53,795 nt of DNA from an uncultured Clostridia bacterium (GCA_944393265.1 CALXZO010000002.1:69264-123058), one strand, 5' to 3'; counted from the stretch's first letter, positions 17,212 through 26,776 are shown. Numbers and translations: made by a program. The notes: generated from the sequence alone by a model not told the origin.

Positions 17212-17792
17212 TTCCATATTCCCCATCTTTATGTCTATTATATAAATTCATTGCGCTTTCGATTCCGTGTGTCATTATTTCAACGAGTGCATTATATATA
17301 ACATCTGATGCATTTTCAATAATTTTCTTTTCGTTCTCGTCTAATTTTTGAAGTACAAAATCTTTCAAGTCTTCATTATTATCCGGCTTTCCAATACCTA
17401 CTCTTATTCTTGGAAACTCTTCAGTTTGTACGTTTTGTACTATATTTTTCATTCCGTTGTGCGTTCCAGGTCTGCCATGCTTTCTTATCTTTATTTTCCC
17501 TAGTTCTACGTCTATGTCATCATATATAACTAATAAATCCTGAGAAGATAGTTTATAAAATTTTAATACTTCTACAACCGCCTCTCCGCTTAAATTCATG
17601 TAAGTCTGTGGCTTTACTAATATTACTTTTTCCCCTCCAATATTAGCAACTGCGGTCTTTGATTTGAATTGCCTTTTATTAACCTTAACTCCTACTTTTT
17701 TAGCTATATTATCGATTACCATAAAACCTGTATTATGCCTGGTTTTTCTATATATAAGTCCTGGATTTCCGTAATCCCACAATTATTTTCAT
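17204..17792 (-). CDS. pth: Peptidyl-tRNA hydrolase with a +1 shift at codon 8
   Basis: Essential enzyme that frees tRNA from dropped peptidyl-tRNA. The ATG at 17792 has GGAGGTGA 4 bases upstream and reads MKIIVGL, then an in-frame CGG (17769-17771); zero frame stops after 14 codons. Skipping C gives VGLGNPGLIYRKTRHNTGFM, the canonical Pth start including the catalytic His region and conserved Asn. Further motifs: PQTYMNLSGEAV, YDDIDVELGKIKIRKHGRPGTHNGMKN (catalytic Asp) and FPRIRVGIGKP. 195 aa, normal length. The in-frame ATG used by a simple ORF call (17782) would lose the GLGNPG start. This is the cleanest example of the CGG shift in an essential gene. Confidence 0.93.
17769..17771 (-). 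other. CGG +1 frameshift site 7 (CGGA)
   Basis: Codon 8 of pth, after TTA. C skip gives GGA and restores GLGNPG. Confidence 0.92.
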
Positions 17793-17875
17793 TAGTCACC
17801 TCCATATGCATTGGTTGGCATATTATTTTTCAAGGCACGTTTACATAATTTCTTGCCCTATTTTGCCCCTAGCCC

Positions 17876-17904
17876 TTGAAATTTTACTCAAAATATAGGA
17901 TAAT
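17876..17904 (+). promoter_or_regulatory. Sigma-A promoter
   Basis: TTGAAA, 17-base spacer, GATAAT, upstream of the coupling-ATPase gene. Confidence 0.65.
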
Positions 17905-17949
17905 ATATATGATTTCATTTGTCAATAAATGAACATATGGAGGTTTATT

Positions 17950-20451
17950 ATGTTTAAAAAAATATTATATAAATTACTAGATCCCATAGATTCGATTTTG
18001 AAATACTTTAAAATTAATATAAATTCATTTTTCACATATGTTTTTGGCGTTTTAATAGTATGTCTTACTTTTGATAGGCTACTTGAACTATTTTGTTTAG
18101 GGTTTACTGGTCAATTTGTTAATTATTGGTCTCCTATACAATATACCTTAGCATTACTTGCGGTAGTACTTGGCTATTCAATTATTTGCGCATCACCATT
18201 TTGCAAAACTATTACACAACCAGTTAATTTTTATATTTATTATTCTATAGCATTTCGAATAATATGTTCTGTTATGGTTGCTCAATGGTTGAATGAGTTT
18301 TTGTGGCTATTTTTAATGCATTTTTCTAATTTTAAATATATTGCTACAAATATGCCTGAAGTTATATCACCGGCTATTACTTCTGTTTGTATGCTTTTCC
18401 CATTATACATGCTAAAAAGATCAATTTATTACTATATTGATGGAGTAATGGATGCCGACCAAGACTGGATAGATTCTTTTGAAGATTTTAAAGGGTTGAA
18501 ACTAATCCCCGCTAAAGAAACTAAAAAGACTCCGGATGTTTTCTTGTGTAATGCACATATTTGTTTAGATGACCAAACTGGCTCACCCGCTGTTATTCCA
18601 GAGAAGAAACGTTTTGAAGCTATTCTTGTCGAGGGTGCTACTGGTACAGGTAAAACAGCAACCATCGTAGAACCTATGTGTGCCATGGATTTAGAGCGTA
18701 AATATTTCTTTAGAGAAGTGAGCAAAAAATTGGCATATAATGCTTTAAACTCAGGGCTTGCATTTTTAAAAGTTCCATATAGCAATGAATATTTAAATAA
18801 GAACTTTACGCTTTCATATTTAGAACCAAATAAATCTAAACTTAATGAATATAAAAATTATGTCAGCGATATGCTTAAATATACTGATCCTGAGACAAAC
18901 GAGATGTACTATCGTGGAATTGGTTTCACTCTAGTTGCTCCTGATAATGCTTGTATTGAAAGAGTAAAAAAAGTTGCAAGTGCATATGACATAGGCGTTA
19001 ATGTTATTGACCCTATGGATCCGAATTCATTAGGCATTAATCCTTTCATCGGTGTTGATCCTGCTAAGGTTGCTAGCATCATTTCAACCGTTTTAAAGGG
19101 TATGTACGAAGCTGAAAATTCAAGCGGAGAAAATGTTTTCTTTGCGAATGTCACACAACAGGCTTTTGAAAATTTGGCTATCTTATTAAAGTTAGTTTAT
19201 CCTAGAATGCACAATGGTGACCTTCCTACACTTGAAGATATGCTTGCAATACTAAATAACTTTGACTTAGCAGAAGAAATGACGGAGGTTTTAAAGAAAG
19301 ATCCTGTTCTTTCTAAAGACTATACATCTTTAATTGGATATTTCGAGAAGAACTTTTATAAACCGCCTGTTAATATACATGGCTATGAGATTGCATCTAC
19401 TTATGGCAGTGGTAGAAAGGAAACTGAAAAATTTGTTTATGGTGCTATAACTCAGCTTGACAACTTTTTAAGAAATCCAGGTATAAAACGAGTTTTATGT
19501 AGTAGGGATAATAATATAGATTTAGACCGTGTTCTTGCTGAAGGTCAAGTTATCACCGCTTGCACAAGGCAAGGTGATTTAGGTGAGATTCATCAAAAGG
19601 CATTTGGTATGTTTGTAATACTATCTCTAAAAGATGCTGTGCTTCGTCGTCCTGGCATTGAAGATACTAGAACTCCACACTTCGTGTATATTGATGAATT
19701 TCCTCTATATGTTAATAAAGATACCGAAGCATTTTTCACACTATTTAGAAAGTATCGTTGTGGAACTCTTATAACAATTCAGAACCTATCACAACTTACG
19801 AAAACAAAGTCTCTTGCATACTTTAAGGATGTCATTATTACCAACACTAAGACTCAAATCATATTCGGTGACATGACGGCTGAAGAAGCTGAATTCTGGT
19901 CTGCTGAAATGGGCACGAAAAAGAAATGGAAATATAAACGTATTCTTGCCGATCCGTCTACTCAAGAGGGTGCAGATAAGATTGAGGCTAATCTGATGAC
20001 AGCCGAGGTTGATTATAAGCCGCATTATAAGCCAGCAAAAATCATAAATTTACCATTCAAAACCTGCGTATACAAAACAAAAAATGAATCCGGTAAAACT
20101 ATTGTCGGTAGAGGAAAAACAGATTTTATTAATAAAAAATATTATGAGCCACATAAAAGCGCTCAGTACAACTTTGAAGCTTTTAAGTCGATAGTGACAT
20201 CAGCCACTACAGCATCACCATTTGAATCGTCTGATTCTTCAACCTTCTATACTTCTAAAAGTAAAGACTTAGGAATGACATCTAACGAATCAAATAATAT
20301 ATATATTGACATTGATAAAGATGGGATAAACGATTTTAATGTTAAACCATACTCTGATAATTTATTTAACAAAGATAATGTGAATGTTATAAATATTACT
20401 GAACAATCAAATTCTATTTCTCTAAAACCTGATGACGCTGACAAAAAATAA
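17950..20451 (+). CDS. VirD4/TraG-like type IV coupling ATPase
   Basis: Membrane ATPase of the family that brings DNA or protein to type IV secretion channels. Three to four N-terminal transmembrane segments lie within about residues 15-165. Walker A is VEGATGTGKTATIVEP (residues ~230), Walker B is HFVYIDEFPLYVN, and the TraG motif TIQNLSQLTKTKSL follows. The last ~90 residues are Ser/Asn/Asp-rich. 833 aa from the ATG at 17950 with GGAGG 7 bases upstream. No relaxase, VirB4 or pilus gene is adjacent, so it is an orphan or works with genes elsewhere. No in-frame CGG. Confidence 0.88.
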   Translation: MFKKILYKLLDPIDSILKYFKININSFFTYVFGVLIVCLTFDRLLELFCLGFTGQFVNYWSPIQYTLALLAVVLGYSIICASPFCKTITQPVNFYIYYSIAFRIICSVMVAQWLNEFLWLFLMHFSNFKYIATNMPEVISPAITSVCMLFPLYMLKRSIYYYIDGVMDADQDWIDSFEDFKGLKLIPAKETKKTPDVFLCNAHICLDDQTGSPAVIPEKKRFEAILVEGATGTGKTATIVEPMCAMDLERKYFFREVSKKLAYNALNSGLAFLKVPYSNEYLNKNFTLSYLEPNKSKLNEYKNYVSDMLKYTDPETNEMYYRGIGFTLVAPDNACIERVKKVASAYDIGVNVIDPMDPNSLGINPFIGVDPAKVASIISTVLKGMYEAENSSGENVFFANVTQQAFENLAILLKLVYPRMHNGDLPTLEDMLAILNNFDLAEEMTEVLKKDPVLSKDYTSLIGYFEKNFYKPPVNIHGYEIASTYGSGRKETEKFVYGAITQLDNFLRNPGIKRVLCSRDNNIDLDRVLAEGQVITACTRQGDLGEIHQKAFGMFVILSLKDAVLRRPGIEDTRTPHFVYIDEFPLYVNKDTEAFFTLFRKYRCGTLITIQNLSQLTKTKSLAYFKDVIITNTKTQIIFGDMTAEEAEFWSAEMGTKKKWKYKRILADPSTQEGADKIEANLMTAEVDYKPHYKPAKIINLPFKTCVYKTKNESGKTIVGRGKTDFINKKYYEPHKSAQYNFEAFKSIVTSATTASPFESSDSSTFYTSKSKDLGMTSNESNNIYIDIDKDGINDFNVKPYSDNLFNKDNVNVINITEQSNSISLKPDDADKK

Positions 20452-20466
20452 TTATTTTCTAAAAAC

Positions 20467-20502
20467 AAAAAAAAATGAAAATCTTTCGATTTTCATTTTT
20501 TC
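20467..20502. terminator. Bidirectional terminator
   Basis: AAAAATGAAAATC/GATTTTCATTTTT, between the convergent coupling-ATPase and galE genes. Confidence 0.85.
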
Positions 20503-20505
20503 TTG

Positions 20506-21513
20506 TTAATTTAGTTTTATACAATGTTGCTGCCAATTCCACGCATCTTTGCACATCTTCCTTAAATCATTTTCTGCATGCCAGCCTAACACTTTTTCTG
20601 CCTTCGATGAATCAGCATAACATTCCGCAATATCCCCTGCTCTTCTATCTGCAATAACGTATGGTACTTTTACATTATTAGCCTCTTCAAAAGCATTTAC
20701 TATATCTAATACACTATATCCTTTGCCAGTACCTAAATTAAATATATCTATTCCTCTGTTTTTAAACGAATATTCAATAGCCCTAACATGACCTTTAGCT
20801 AAATCAACTACATGAATATAGTCTCTTACTCCAGTTCCATCTTTAGTTGGATAGTCATTTCCAAAAATACTTAATACTGGTAATTTGCCCGTTGCAACCT
20901 GTGTTATGTATGGCATTAAATTGTTAGGGATTCCGTTAGGATCCTCACCTATCAATCCACTTTCATGCGCGCCAATTGGGTTAAAATATCTAAGAATAAC
21001 TATAGATAAATTTGGATTTGCATTAGAAACATCCATTAATATCTGCTCATTCATATACTTTGTCCAACCATATGGATTAGTGCATGAAGTTGGCATATCT
21101 TCCTTTAGCGGAACAGCTTTTGGTACCCCATACACAGTCGCAGACGAACTAAATACAAAATTATTTACTTTATATTTCTTCATTGCATTTAAAACATTAA
21201 TAGTACTTTCAATATTATTTCTATAGTATTCTAAAGGTATACTACATGATTCTCCCACTGCCTTTAACCCTGCTAAATGAATAACTGCATCAATCTCTTC
21301 TTTTGAAAACAACTTATCTACTTCTTCATAATTTGTAAAATCAATCTCATATACTTGAATTTCTTTTTTAATTATTTCTTCTAACCTACCAATAACATCA
21401 CGTTTACTATTTGAAAAGTTATCTCCTATTATAACATCATATCCTGCATTAATTAATTCAATCGCTGTGTGTGAACCTATATACCCTGCCCCACCAGTTA
21501 ATAAAATTTTCAT
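20506..21513 (-). CDS. galE: UDP-glucose 4-epimerase
   Basis: Interconverts UDP-glucose and UDP-galactose (or the N-acetyl forms) for surface sugars. NAD-binding TGGAGYIGSHTAIEL is at the N-terminus; catalytic Ser/Thr region FSSSATVYG and YxxxK in NPYGWTKYMNEQ; HVVDLAKGHVRAIEY and the end DAWNWQ fit GalE. It is 335 aa from the ATG at 21513, with GGAGGG upstream; the two earlier codons are not preceded by a binding site. It stands alone. Confidence 0.95.
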   Translation of the reverse strand: MKILLTGGAGYIGSHTAIELINAGYDVIIGDNFSNSKRDVIGRLEEIIKKEIQVYEIDFTNYEEVDKLFSKEEIDAVIHLAGLKAVGESCSIPLEYYRNNIESTINVLNAMKKYKVNNFVFSSSATVYGVPKAVPLKEDMPTSCTNPYGWTKYMNEQILMDVSNANPNLSIVILRYFNPIGAHESGLIGEDPNGIPNNLMPYITQVATGKLPVLSIFGNDYPTKDGTGVRDYIHVVDLAKGHVRAIEYSFKNRGIDIFNLGTGKGYSVLDIVNAFEEANNVKVPYVIADRRAGDIAECYADSSKAEKVLGWHAENDLRKMCKDAWNWQQHCIKLN

Positions 21514-21550
21514 AAAATATACCCTCCTCATTTTATCATTGAACTAAAAC

Positions 21551-21668
21551 GAAAATCTAAAAATCAAAGCTCTTTAATTTTCATATGTCGAACAAACTTA
21601 ATTCTATATACGAATTTTTTTGTTTCATATATAAAGTACACTATTTTGGGGTTACTTTCCTATTAAAT
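21551..21668 (+). repeat. Dispersed intergenic repeat, copy 2 (diverged)
   Basis: GAAAATCTAAAAATCAAAG, ATATGTCGA and GTTACTTTCCTATTAAAT mark a diverged copy of the repeat family. It lies upstream of galE. Confidence 0.65.
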
Positions 21669-21714
21669 AAAATAGTCTTCATTTAATAGAAACGTTTCTT
21701 CAATTAAATAAATT

Positions 21715-21750
21715 AAGGAGATTCCCTTATCTAAATGGCAATCTCCTCAT
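21715..21750 (-). terminator. Hairpin after the winged-helix gene
   Basis: GGAGATT/AATCTCC with a 16-base loop. T-tract is weak. Confidence 0.5.
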
Positions 21751-21788
21751 ATATTATTTATTAAGCTATTTATTTATTACAACAAATT

Positions 21789-22746
21789 TTAGGAAATTGC
21801 CTTATTACCCTCAAGTAATGGAATCTGTGGGATTTCCATATAATATCTACCAGTTGAAGAATCTTGTTTAAATATGGTTAAGGTTTTATCTATCTCATCT
21901 TCAAGTTGTTTTAAATCCGTAGAATAACATATTTCTACATTTTTTAGCTCAGCTTTTACTCTCTTAACACATTTAAATAGTTCTATTATATGTTCATTAT
22001 CCTCACCTACTATGACTAATTGCGGTTTCTTATCAAAGCCACAATCTTTAGCCTGAAAATTCTCATAAAACTCTTGGTAAAGTTTCATTTTTTCCATGAA
22101 TTTTTCTTCCCACCCAGGATTTTTTCTCACAACTTCAAAAATGAAATCCACTTTAATATCATTTTTTACAAGTATTACCTGTCCACCTGTTGGTTGAAAT
22201 CTTATGTTTTGCCTTTTTGCAAATAATATAGGATTAAGCACAAAGCCTTTGTACGCAGCTACTTTTTGCATATATGCGATTATAACTTGATTACCTGCAA
22301 GTCTTCTTTTTAGCATATACACCGGTTTCGTATTATCTGTAGGCTGCCACGTTGTTTTTATTCCTCGCGAATTTAATAAATACTTTCCGAATTTTGTCAA
22401 GGCAATAAACTCTATATATTCCCTTACCTTCATCACTCGAAAAATAGTATCTTGTAATTATTTTACTTTTTATCATATCCTCTAACTTCTTATTTAATTT
22501 ATCTTGTGATTTCATTTCAATACCTTTTTGCGCCAACATTTGAAATATCTGCCTAGATGTTATAAATTCAAAATCATTAATTATCTCCAAAATTTGAAAA
22601 TGCAACTCATTGATATATCCCATATCAATCTTGAAAACTACTTGATCAATCGATGCGTAGCCATCCTTTCCATCAAATACTTTGATTTCATTTTCCCTCA
22701 TCGCAAATGGCGATTTAGGAGCCTTAATAGCATTATCCTCTACCAT
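21789..22746 (-). CDS. Winged-helix protein of replication-relaxation type with a +1 shift
   Basis: 318-aa soluble protein. Residues about 45-110 look like a winged helix (QILEIINDFEFITSRQIFQM; DKLNKKLEDMIKSKIITRYYF), and the C-terminal half could be nuclease-like (VDFIFEVVRKNPGWEEKFMEK). This resembles the replication-relaxation family of mobile elements, but the match is by eye. The ATG at 22746 has AAGGAGG upstream. An in-frame CGG at 22387-22389 interrupts the gene; skipping C gives CLDKIGKYLLNSRGIKTTW, while zero frame leaves the family pattern and soon stops. It is 22 bases after the S1-domain gene, so in one operon. Confidence 0.75.
22387..22389 (-). other. CGG +1 frameshift site 8 (CGGA)
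   Basis: In-frame CGG after ATT. C skip gives GGA and joins the N-terminal 119 codons to the rest. Confidence 0.85.
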
Positions 22747-22768
22747 TTTCTTCCTCCTTAAAAATAAA

Positions 22769-23234
22769 TTAATCTAGAATTTCTAGTTTAATTTTATGAG
22801 CATCTGGGAACACTTTTTTAATTAAAACTTCAACCCTATCCCCATACGAAACTCCAGTTTTATAATTAGCCAATCCAAGTATGTTTGGCATAATTTCAAC
22901 GAAAAGGCCCGTCTTATATTTATTTCTGACAATTCCAACTATAGTAGTCCCTTCGCATATTTCACTACTATATTTTTGCCACGAGTAATCTATATCTTTC
23001 AAAGAGAATACAAGTTTACCTGTGTCTTTATCACATTTCTTAACCAATACAGTTATACGATCACCAACCTTAACCTTATCGCGAGGATTTGCAATTCTTA
23101 CATTAGAAATTTCTTCTTTATAAAGAATTCCAACTTGATCGCCACTAAGTTTAATAAAGGCTCCGATATGGCTTAACATCAGTTACTGTACCAGAAACAA
23201 TCTCTCCTTTTTTTAAGCTGTACTCTTTTTTCAT
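22769..23234 (-). CDS. Two-domain S1 RNA-binding protein with a +1 shift
   Basis: 154 aa made of two S1 OB-folds. Domain 1 (about 8-76) is EIVSGTVTDVKPYGAFIKLS to VFSLKD; domain 2 (about 90-153) is TTIVGIVRNKYKTGLFVEI to KIKLEI. Such proteins bind RNA or the ribosome. The ATG at 23234 has AAAGGGG upstream. Zero frame stops four codons after an in-frame CGG (23163-23165); skipping C produces KPYGAFIKL, the most conserved S1 motif. Its own promoter lies at 23274-23302 and the winged-helix gene follows. Confidence 0.85.
23163..23165 (-). other. CGG +1 frameshift site 9 (CGGA)
   Basis: In-frame CGG after TAT. C skip gives GGA in the S1 motif YGAFIKL. Confidence 0.92.
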
Positions 23235-23273
23235 GTTATAGAAAGACCCCTTTCCTTTACGTTTTCTATAACC

Positions 23274-23302
23274 ATTATATATTATTGATATAATATTATC
23301 AA
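23274..23302 (-). promoter_or_regulatory. Sigma-A promoter of the S1-protein operon
   Basis: Minus strand TTGATA, 17-base spacer, TATAAT. Confidence 0.75.
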
Positions 23303-23358
23303 GGTAGATTTTTTGTAATATCTTGTCCTTTTTTGCGAATGTAGACAAGCAGTTGTTT

Positions 23359-23392
23359 AAAAAAAACTATGGGAACATCCATAGTTTTTTTT
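23359..23392. terminator. Bidirectional terminator
   Basis: AAAAAAAACTATGG/CCATAGTTTTTTTT, between the unrecognised 447-aa gene and the S1 operon. Confidence 0.9.
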
Positions 23393-23395
23393 AAA

Positions 23396-24739
23396 TTAGT
23401 CACGTTCTTGTTCATCATGCTCATTATTTTTTTGTTTTGCTTCACCAAAAACAGATTCAATTTTTTCTGCCATACTATCAATACTGCATCTTAATTTAAA
23501 ATCTGGATTTTTAGGTCCACCAGCTACAATAAGCGTATTATTCGGATGAACAAATACATCAGAACGCCCAGTAGCTTCATCCCTAAATCTTCTTGATAAT
23601 TCTCTACCGAATTTTAGAATACTATCAGGTAATTTAGTATCAGGTTTGCTAGAAATTGCAAACGTTATGCCATCTGGATTTCCATCTTTATCAAAATGCT
23701 CATCGATTGATGCATAATATGGTATACCCATGGCATACACTATCATTGCACCTCCTGTTATCTTTTCAGTTGATAATACAATCTGTTCACCATTTGGCAA
23801 TTGTTTAGTATATTTTTCAATTTTACTTTTTGCAACATCTATAATTTCTTGTTGTTTTTTGTGAGCCTCTACTAATCCATATTCCTCTAATTTAGTATCT
23901 GTCAAAGATACATCAAGTAATCTTTCTTCAGCTAATTCAAATAACTTAGAAGGTTCTAAGTATCTGACTAAAGCCAATCCAGTTCTACTATCTAGTGGAT
24001 CTATTCTTTGTGGCATAGTGTCTGCTAATTCAAGTATTTGTTCTGGTACGTAAATTCCGAAAGTATCCATTAAGGATTGTGCTGCAGATTTTATACCATT
24101 CTTCGGGTCACCATCTATAACAATAGTGTTTGTTTCGCTGTCAATTATATTCCCTTTATGTCCCCCCGTATCTACATTTAAGCATCCTTCTTTTATTTGT
24201 CCCGCAGGTACTCTCTCAATTGCAAATCTTTCATCTGGTTCTAATATCCCTAACAGTTTTGCAAATTGTTCAAGAGCCTCTATTGAAGATTTATTATCTA
24301 AGTCATCTCCAAAATGAGTTACAATTCGTATTGGTTTATTTTCTTTATTTTGCAAAAGATGCGCTATAATAGGTGTAGCTTTAGAAGTGTGATATGTTAC
24401 TTCTCCGTTTGAATCAACATCAAAACTCAAATTAGTTTTTCCAAAGAGAGTTCCATGAAGTCTGCCATCCTTTTCAAGTTCCATTTGAGAAGTTAGAAAA
24501 CAATTGTCTTCCCCATAATCACCAACACCAAATATAAGCGAATTAAGTACATAAAAACTTCCTTCACGATCCGATCTTCTAGACACGGCAAAAAATTCTA
24601 GTGGGCTAATATTTACCTCACTTTTTTCCACTAACTCATCAATTTGCGTTTGAGACAATCTGCATAAATATGGTACCTTCTTCCAATTTTTTGATACATA
24701 ATTTAATATCTCTTCCTTTGATATTTTTTCTTTTTCCAT
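23396..24739 (-). CDS. Unrecognised 447-aa protein with DHH-like features
   Basis: No family recognised with certainty. It is soluble and acidic, with no signal peptide. The segments RIVTHFGDDLDNKSSIEALE, NVDTGGHKGNIID, VIDGDPKNGIKSAAQSLMD and the C-terminal VFVHPNNTLIVAGGP recall DHH-type phosphoesterases, where His/Asp clusters bind metal and a GGH motif is present, but the order is not classical. The ATG at 24739 has GGAGG upstream. It is a monocistronic unit ended by a strong terminator. No in-frame CGG. Confidence 0.6.
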   Translation of the reverse strand: MEKEKISKEEILNYVSKNWKKVPYLCRLSQTQIDELVEKSEVNISPLEFFAVSRRSDREGSFYVLNSLIFGVGDYGEDNCFLTSQMELEKDGRLHGTLFGKTNLSFDVDSNGEVTYHTSKATPIIAHLLQNKENKPIRIVTHFGDDLDNKSSIEALEQFAKLLGILEPDERFAIERVPAGQIKEGCLNVDTGGHKGNIIDSETNTIVIDGDPKNGIKSAAQSLMDTFGIYVPEQILELADTMPQRIDPLDSRTGLALVRYLEPSKLFELAEERLLDVSLTDTKLEEYGLVEAHKKQQEIIDVAKSKIEKYTKQLPNGEQIVLSTEKITGGAMIVYAMGIPYYASIDEHFDKDGNPDGITFAISSKPDTKLPDSILKFGRELSRRFRDEATGRSDVFVHPNNTLIVAGGPKNPDFKLRCSIDSMAEKIESVFGEAKQKNNEHDEQERD

Positions 24740-25006
24740 TTTTACCTCCTAATAATTTTAAACAATATTTTATATTTTCATAGCAGGATAGTATTCACTA
24801 TCAAAATTATATCCGCAACATTTCTATTGTAACATATTGTATTGAAATTGTCAGTATTATGTAAACATATTCTCCATGATTTGGTATTTTCACCATTAAT
24901 GTAATAAACTAAATTAGCATCTTATTGATATATTAAGCAAAAGTCAACCAATATAGTACTCTAACTCAGTTGTAAAAATACTAAAATCGGTGCGAATAGG
25001 TAGAAC
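24740..25006. other. Intergenic region upstream of the 447-aa gene
   Basis: AT-rich, without ORF or RNA gene. It should contain the promoter of the 447-aa gene, but no clean match was found. Confidence 0.4.
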
Positions 25007-25148
25007 AAAAATGAAAATCTAAAAAATCAAAGATTTTTGATTTTCATATGTCGAGCAAAGCTCGACTTTAAATATGGAATTTTTGTTGTTTCATACGAAA
25101 GTATTTGGTAACATAATTTGTTGATTTTTGATTACTTTCCTATGAAAT
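25007..25148 (+). repeat. Dispersed intergenic repeat, copy 3 (near-consensus)
   Basis: Near-complete copy: AATGAAAATCTAAAAAATCA, ATATGTCGAGCAAAGCTCGA, GAATTTTTGTTGTTTCATAC and TTACTTTCCTATGAAAT. TCGAGCAAAGCTCGA and GAAAATC/GATTTTC form hairpins. Confidence 0.9.
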
Positions 25149-25150
25149 CA

Positions 25151-25235
25151 AAAAAGGCTGACATGTTAAAGTGAACCCTCTCTATTAAACTTTTTGTCTA
25201 ATAATTTGGATTCATTTCAACATATCAGCCTTTTT
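25151..25235 (-). terminator. Long imperfect hairpin after rplQ
   Basis: AAAAAGGCTGA...TCAGCCTTTTT with further ATGTT/AACAT and AAAGTGAA/TTCATTT pairing. It probably ends the alpha operon. Confidence 0.75.
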
Positions 25236-25248
25236 AATATTTCTTATT

Positions 25249-25776
25249 TTATACTAATTGTAAAATTACTGTTTCTGCTGCGTCTCCTCTTCTTTTGCCA
25301 ATCTTGATTATCCTTGTATAGCCACCTTTTCTATCTGCGTATTTCTCAGCAATTTCACCAAACATCTTAGCAGGTAAATCAACATTTTTTCCGTTTTCAT
25401 CTTTTACCTTATTGATGTTCGCCATAATTTTTCTTCTAGCAGCAAGTCTTGATGGATTATCTTTTTTCACTTTTTCTGTAACTTCTTCTTTCACAACCTT
25501 ATAAAACTCTTTTCCATTTTTACTTGTTACTTTTTCAGTTACTTTTACATTTGTCTTTTCATCAATTTTTGCTCTTTTAACAACCTTTTCAACTTCTTCG
25601 TAATTATCTTTCTCTTTTATAGCAAGAGAAATTAGGCTATCAACAATACTCTTTACTTCCTTCGCTTTAGGCTCAGTTGTTTCTATCTGGCCATGCCAAA
25701 TTACGCTAGTCGTTAGGTTCTTAAGCATTGCTACTCTATGATCAGCAGTTCTACCTAACTTTCTATTCTCTGCCAC
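25249..25776 (-). CDS. rplQ: 50S ribosomal protein L17 with a Lys-rich insertion
   Basis: Large-subunit protein near the tunnel exit. Start MAENRKLGRTADHRVAMLKN and end KYADRKGGYTRIIKIGKRRG are typical. It has 175 aa against about 115-120 usually; the extra ~50 residues (about 65-120, rich in Lys, Glu and Val, such as VTEKVTSKNGKEFYKVVKEE) sit between LISLAIK and RLAARRKIM. It is the last gene of the alpha operon. The insertion keeps the frame, so it is a real expansion. Confidence 0.95.
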   Translation of the reverse strand: MAENRKLGRTADHRVAMLKNLTTSVIWHGQIETTEPKAKEVKSIVDSLISLAIKEKDNYEEVEKVVKRAKIDEKTNVKVTEKVTSKNGKEFYKVVKEEVTEKVKKDNPSRLAARRKIMANINKVKDENGKNVDLPAKMFGEIAEKYADRKGGYTRIIKIGKRRGDAAETVILQLV

Positions 25777-25797
25777 TTTATTTCACCCTTCCTTATT

Positions 25798-26745
25798 TTA
25801 TTCATCACTAGGCATAAAATCAAGTCCTAAAGAATGCAACTTATTTGTAACTTCTTCTAACGATTTTCTACCCAAATTTCTAACCTTCATCATCTCTTCT
25901 TCCGTCCTATTAATCAAGTCTTCAACATTAACAATTCCGGCTCTCTTTAAACAGTTATATGATCTTACAGACAAATCAAGTTCTTCTATTGTCGTCTCAA
26001 GAACTTTTTCTTTCTTTGATTCCTCTTTCTCAACCATTATCTCTGTATTCTTTGTTGCTTCAGATAAATCAATAAACAAAGCTAAATGCTCATTCATAAC
26101 CTTTGCGGCCAAGCTAAGAGCTTCATCCGGTTGCATACTTCCATCAGTCCATAATTCTATAGTTAATCTATCGAAGTCTGTAATTTGTCCAACTCTAGTA
26201 TTTTCAACAGCAAAATTAACTTTTTTTACTGGTGAATATATTGAATCTATTGGAATAATTCCTATTGATTGGTTTGGATTCTTATTTTTCACTGCTGGGT
26301 TATATCCTCTACCTCTATTAGCTGTAAGTTCCATATGAATACTTCCGCCTTCAGTTACAGTAGCAATATGTAAATCCGGGTTCAATATTTCCACATTTGA
26401 ACCTCCAACTATGTTACCTGCAGTCACTTCTCCTTCGCCATCAAAATCAATTCGCAAAACCTTTTCTTCATTATCAAAAATTTTTAATCTAACATTTTTT
26501 AAATTAAGTATTATCTCTACAAGGTCTTCGACAACACCTGGTATAGTTGAGAATTCATGTTGAATTCCATCAACTTTAATACTGGTTATTGCCGCCCCAG
26601 GCAATGATGATAATAAAATTCTACGAAGAGAATTTCCAAGAGTTATTCCATATCCTCTCTCTAGCGGTTCACACATAAACTTTGCATACATGTTATCATT
26701 GTCTAGCTTTAAACATTCGATCCTTGGCTTTTCGAATTCTATCAT
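25798..26745 (-). CDS. rpoA: RNA polymerase alpha subunit
   Basis: Scaffold for assembly of RNA polymerase and contact for regulators. The N-terminal dimerisation domain has [20 protein letters not shown]; the C-terminal domain (about 240-310) has [14 protein letters not shown] and [11 protein letters not shown]. It is 315 aa, complete, between rpsD and rplQ as usual. Confidence 0.97.
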   Translation of the reverse strand: MIEFEKPRIECLKLDNDNMYAKFMCEPLERGYGITLGNSLRRILLSSLPGAAITSIKVDGIQHEFSTIPGVVEDLVEIILNLKNVRLKIFDNEEKVLRIDFDGEGEVTAGNIVGGSNVEILNPDLHIATVTEGGSIHMELTANRGRGYNPAVKNKNPNQSIGIIPIDSIYSPVKKVNFAVENTRVGQITDFDRLTIELWTDGSMQPDEALSLAAKVMNEHLALFIDLSEATKNTEIMVEKEESKKEKVLETTIEELDLSVRSYNCLKRAGIVNVEDLINRTEEEMMKVRNLGRKSLEEVTNKLHSLGLDFMPSDE

Positions 26746-26776
26746 TACTTAACCTCCTAAATTAAATTTTTCATTA

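Noticed and set aside
17782-17782. ATG start of pth at 17782
   Set aside because: It would lose the conserved VGLGNPG start and has no binding site; the ATG at 17792 with the CGG shift explains the family sequence.
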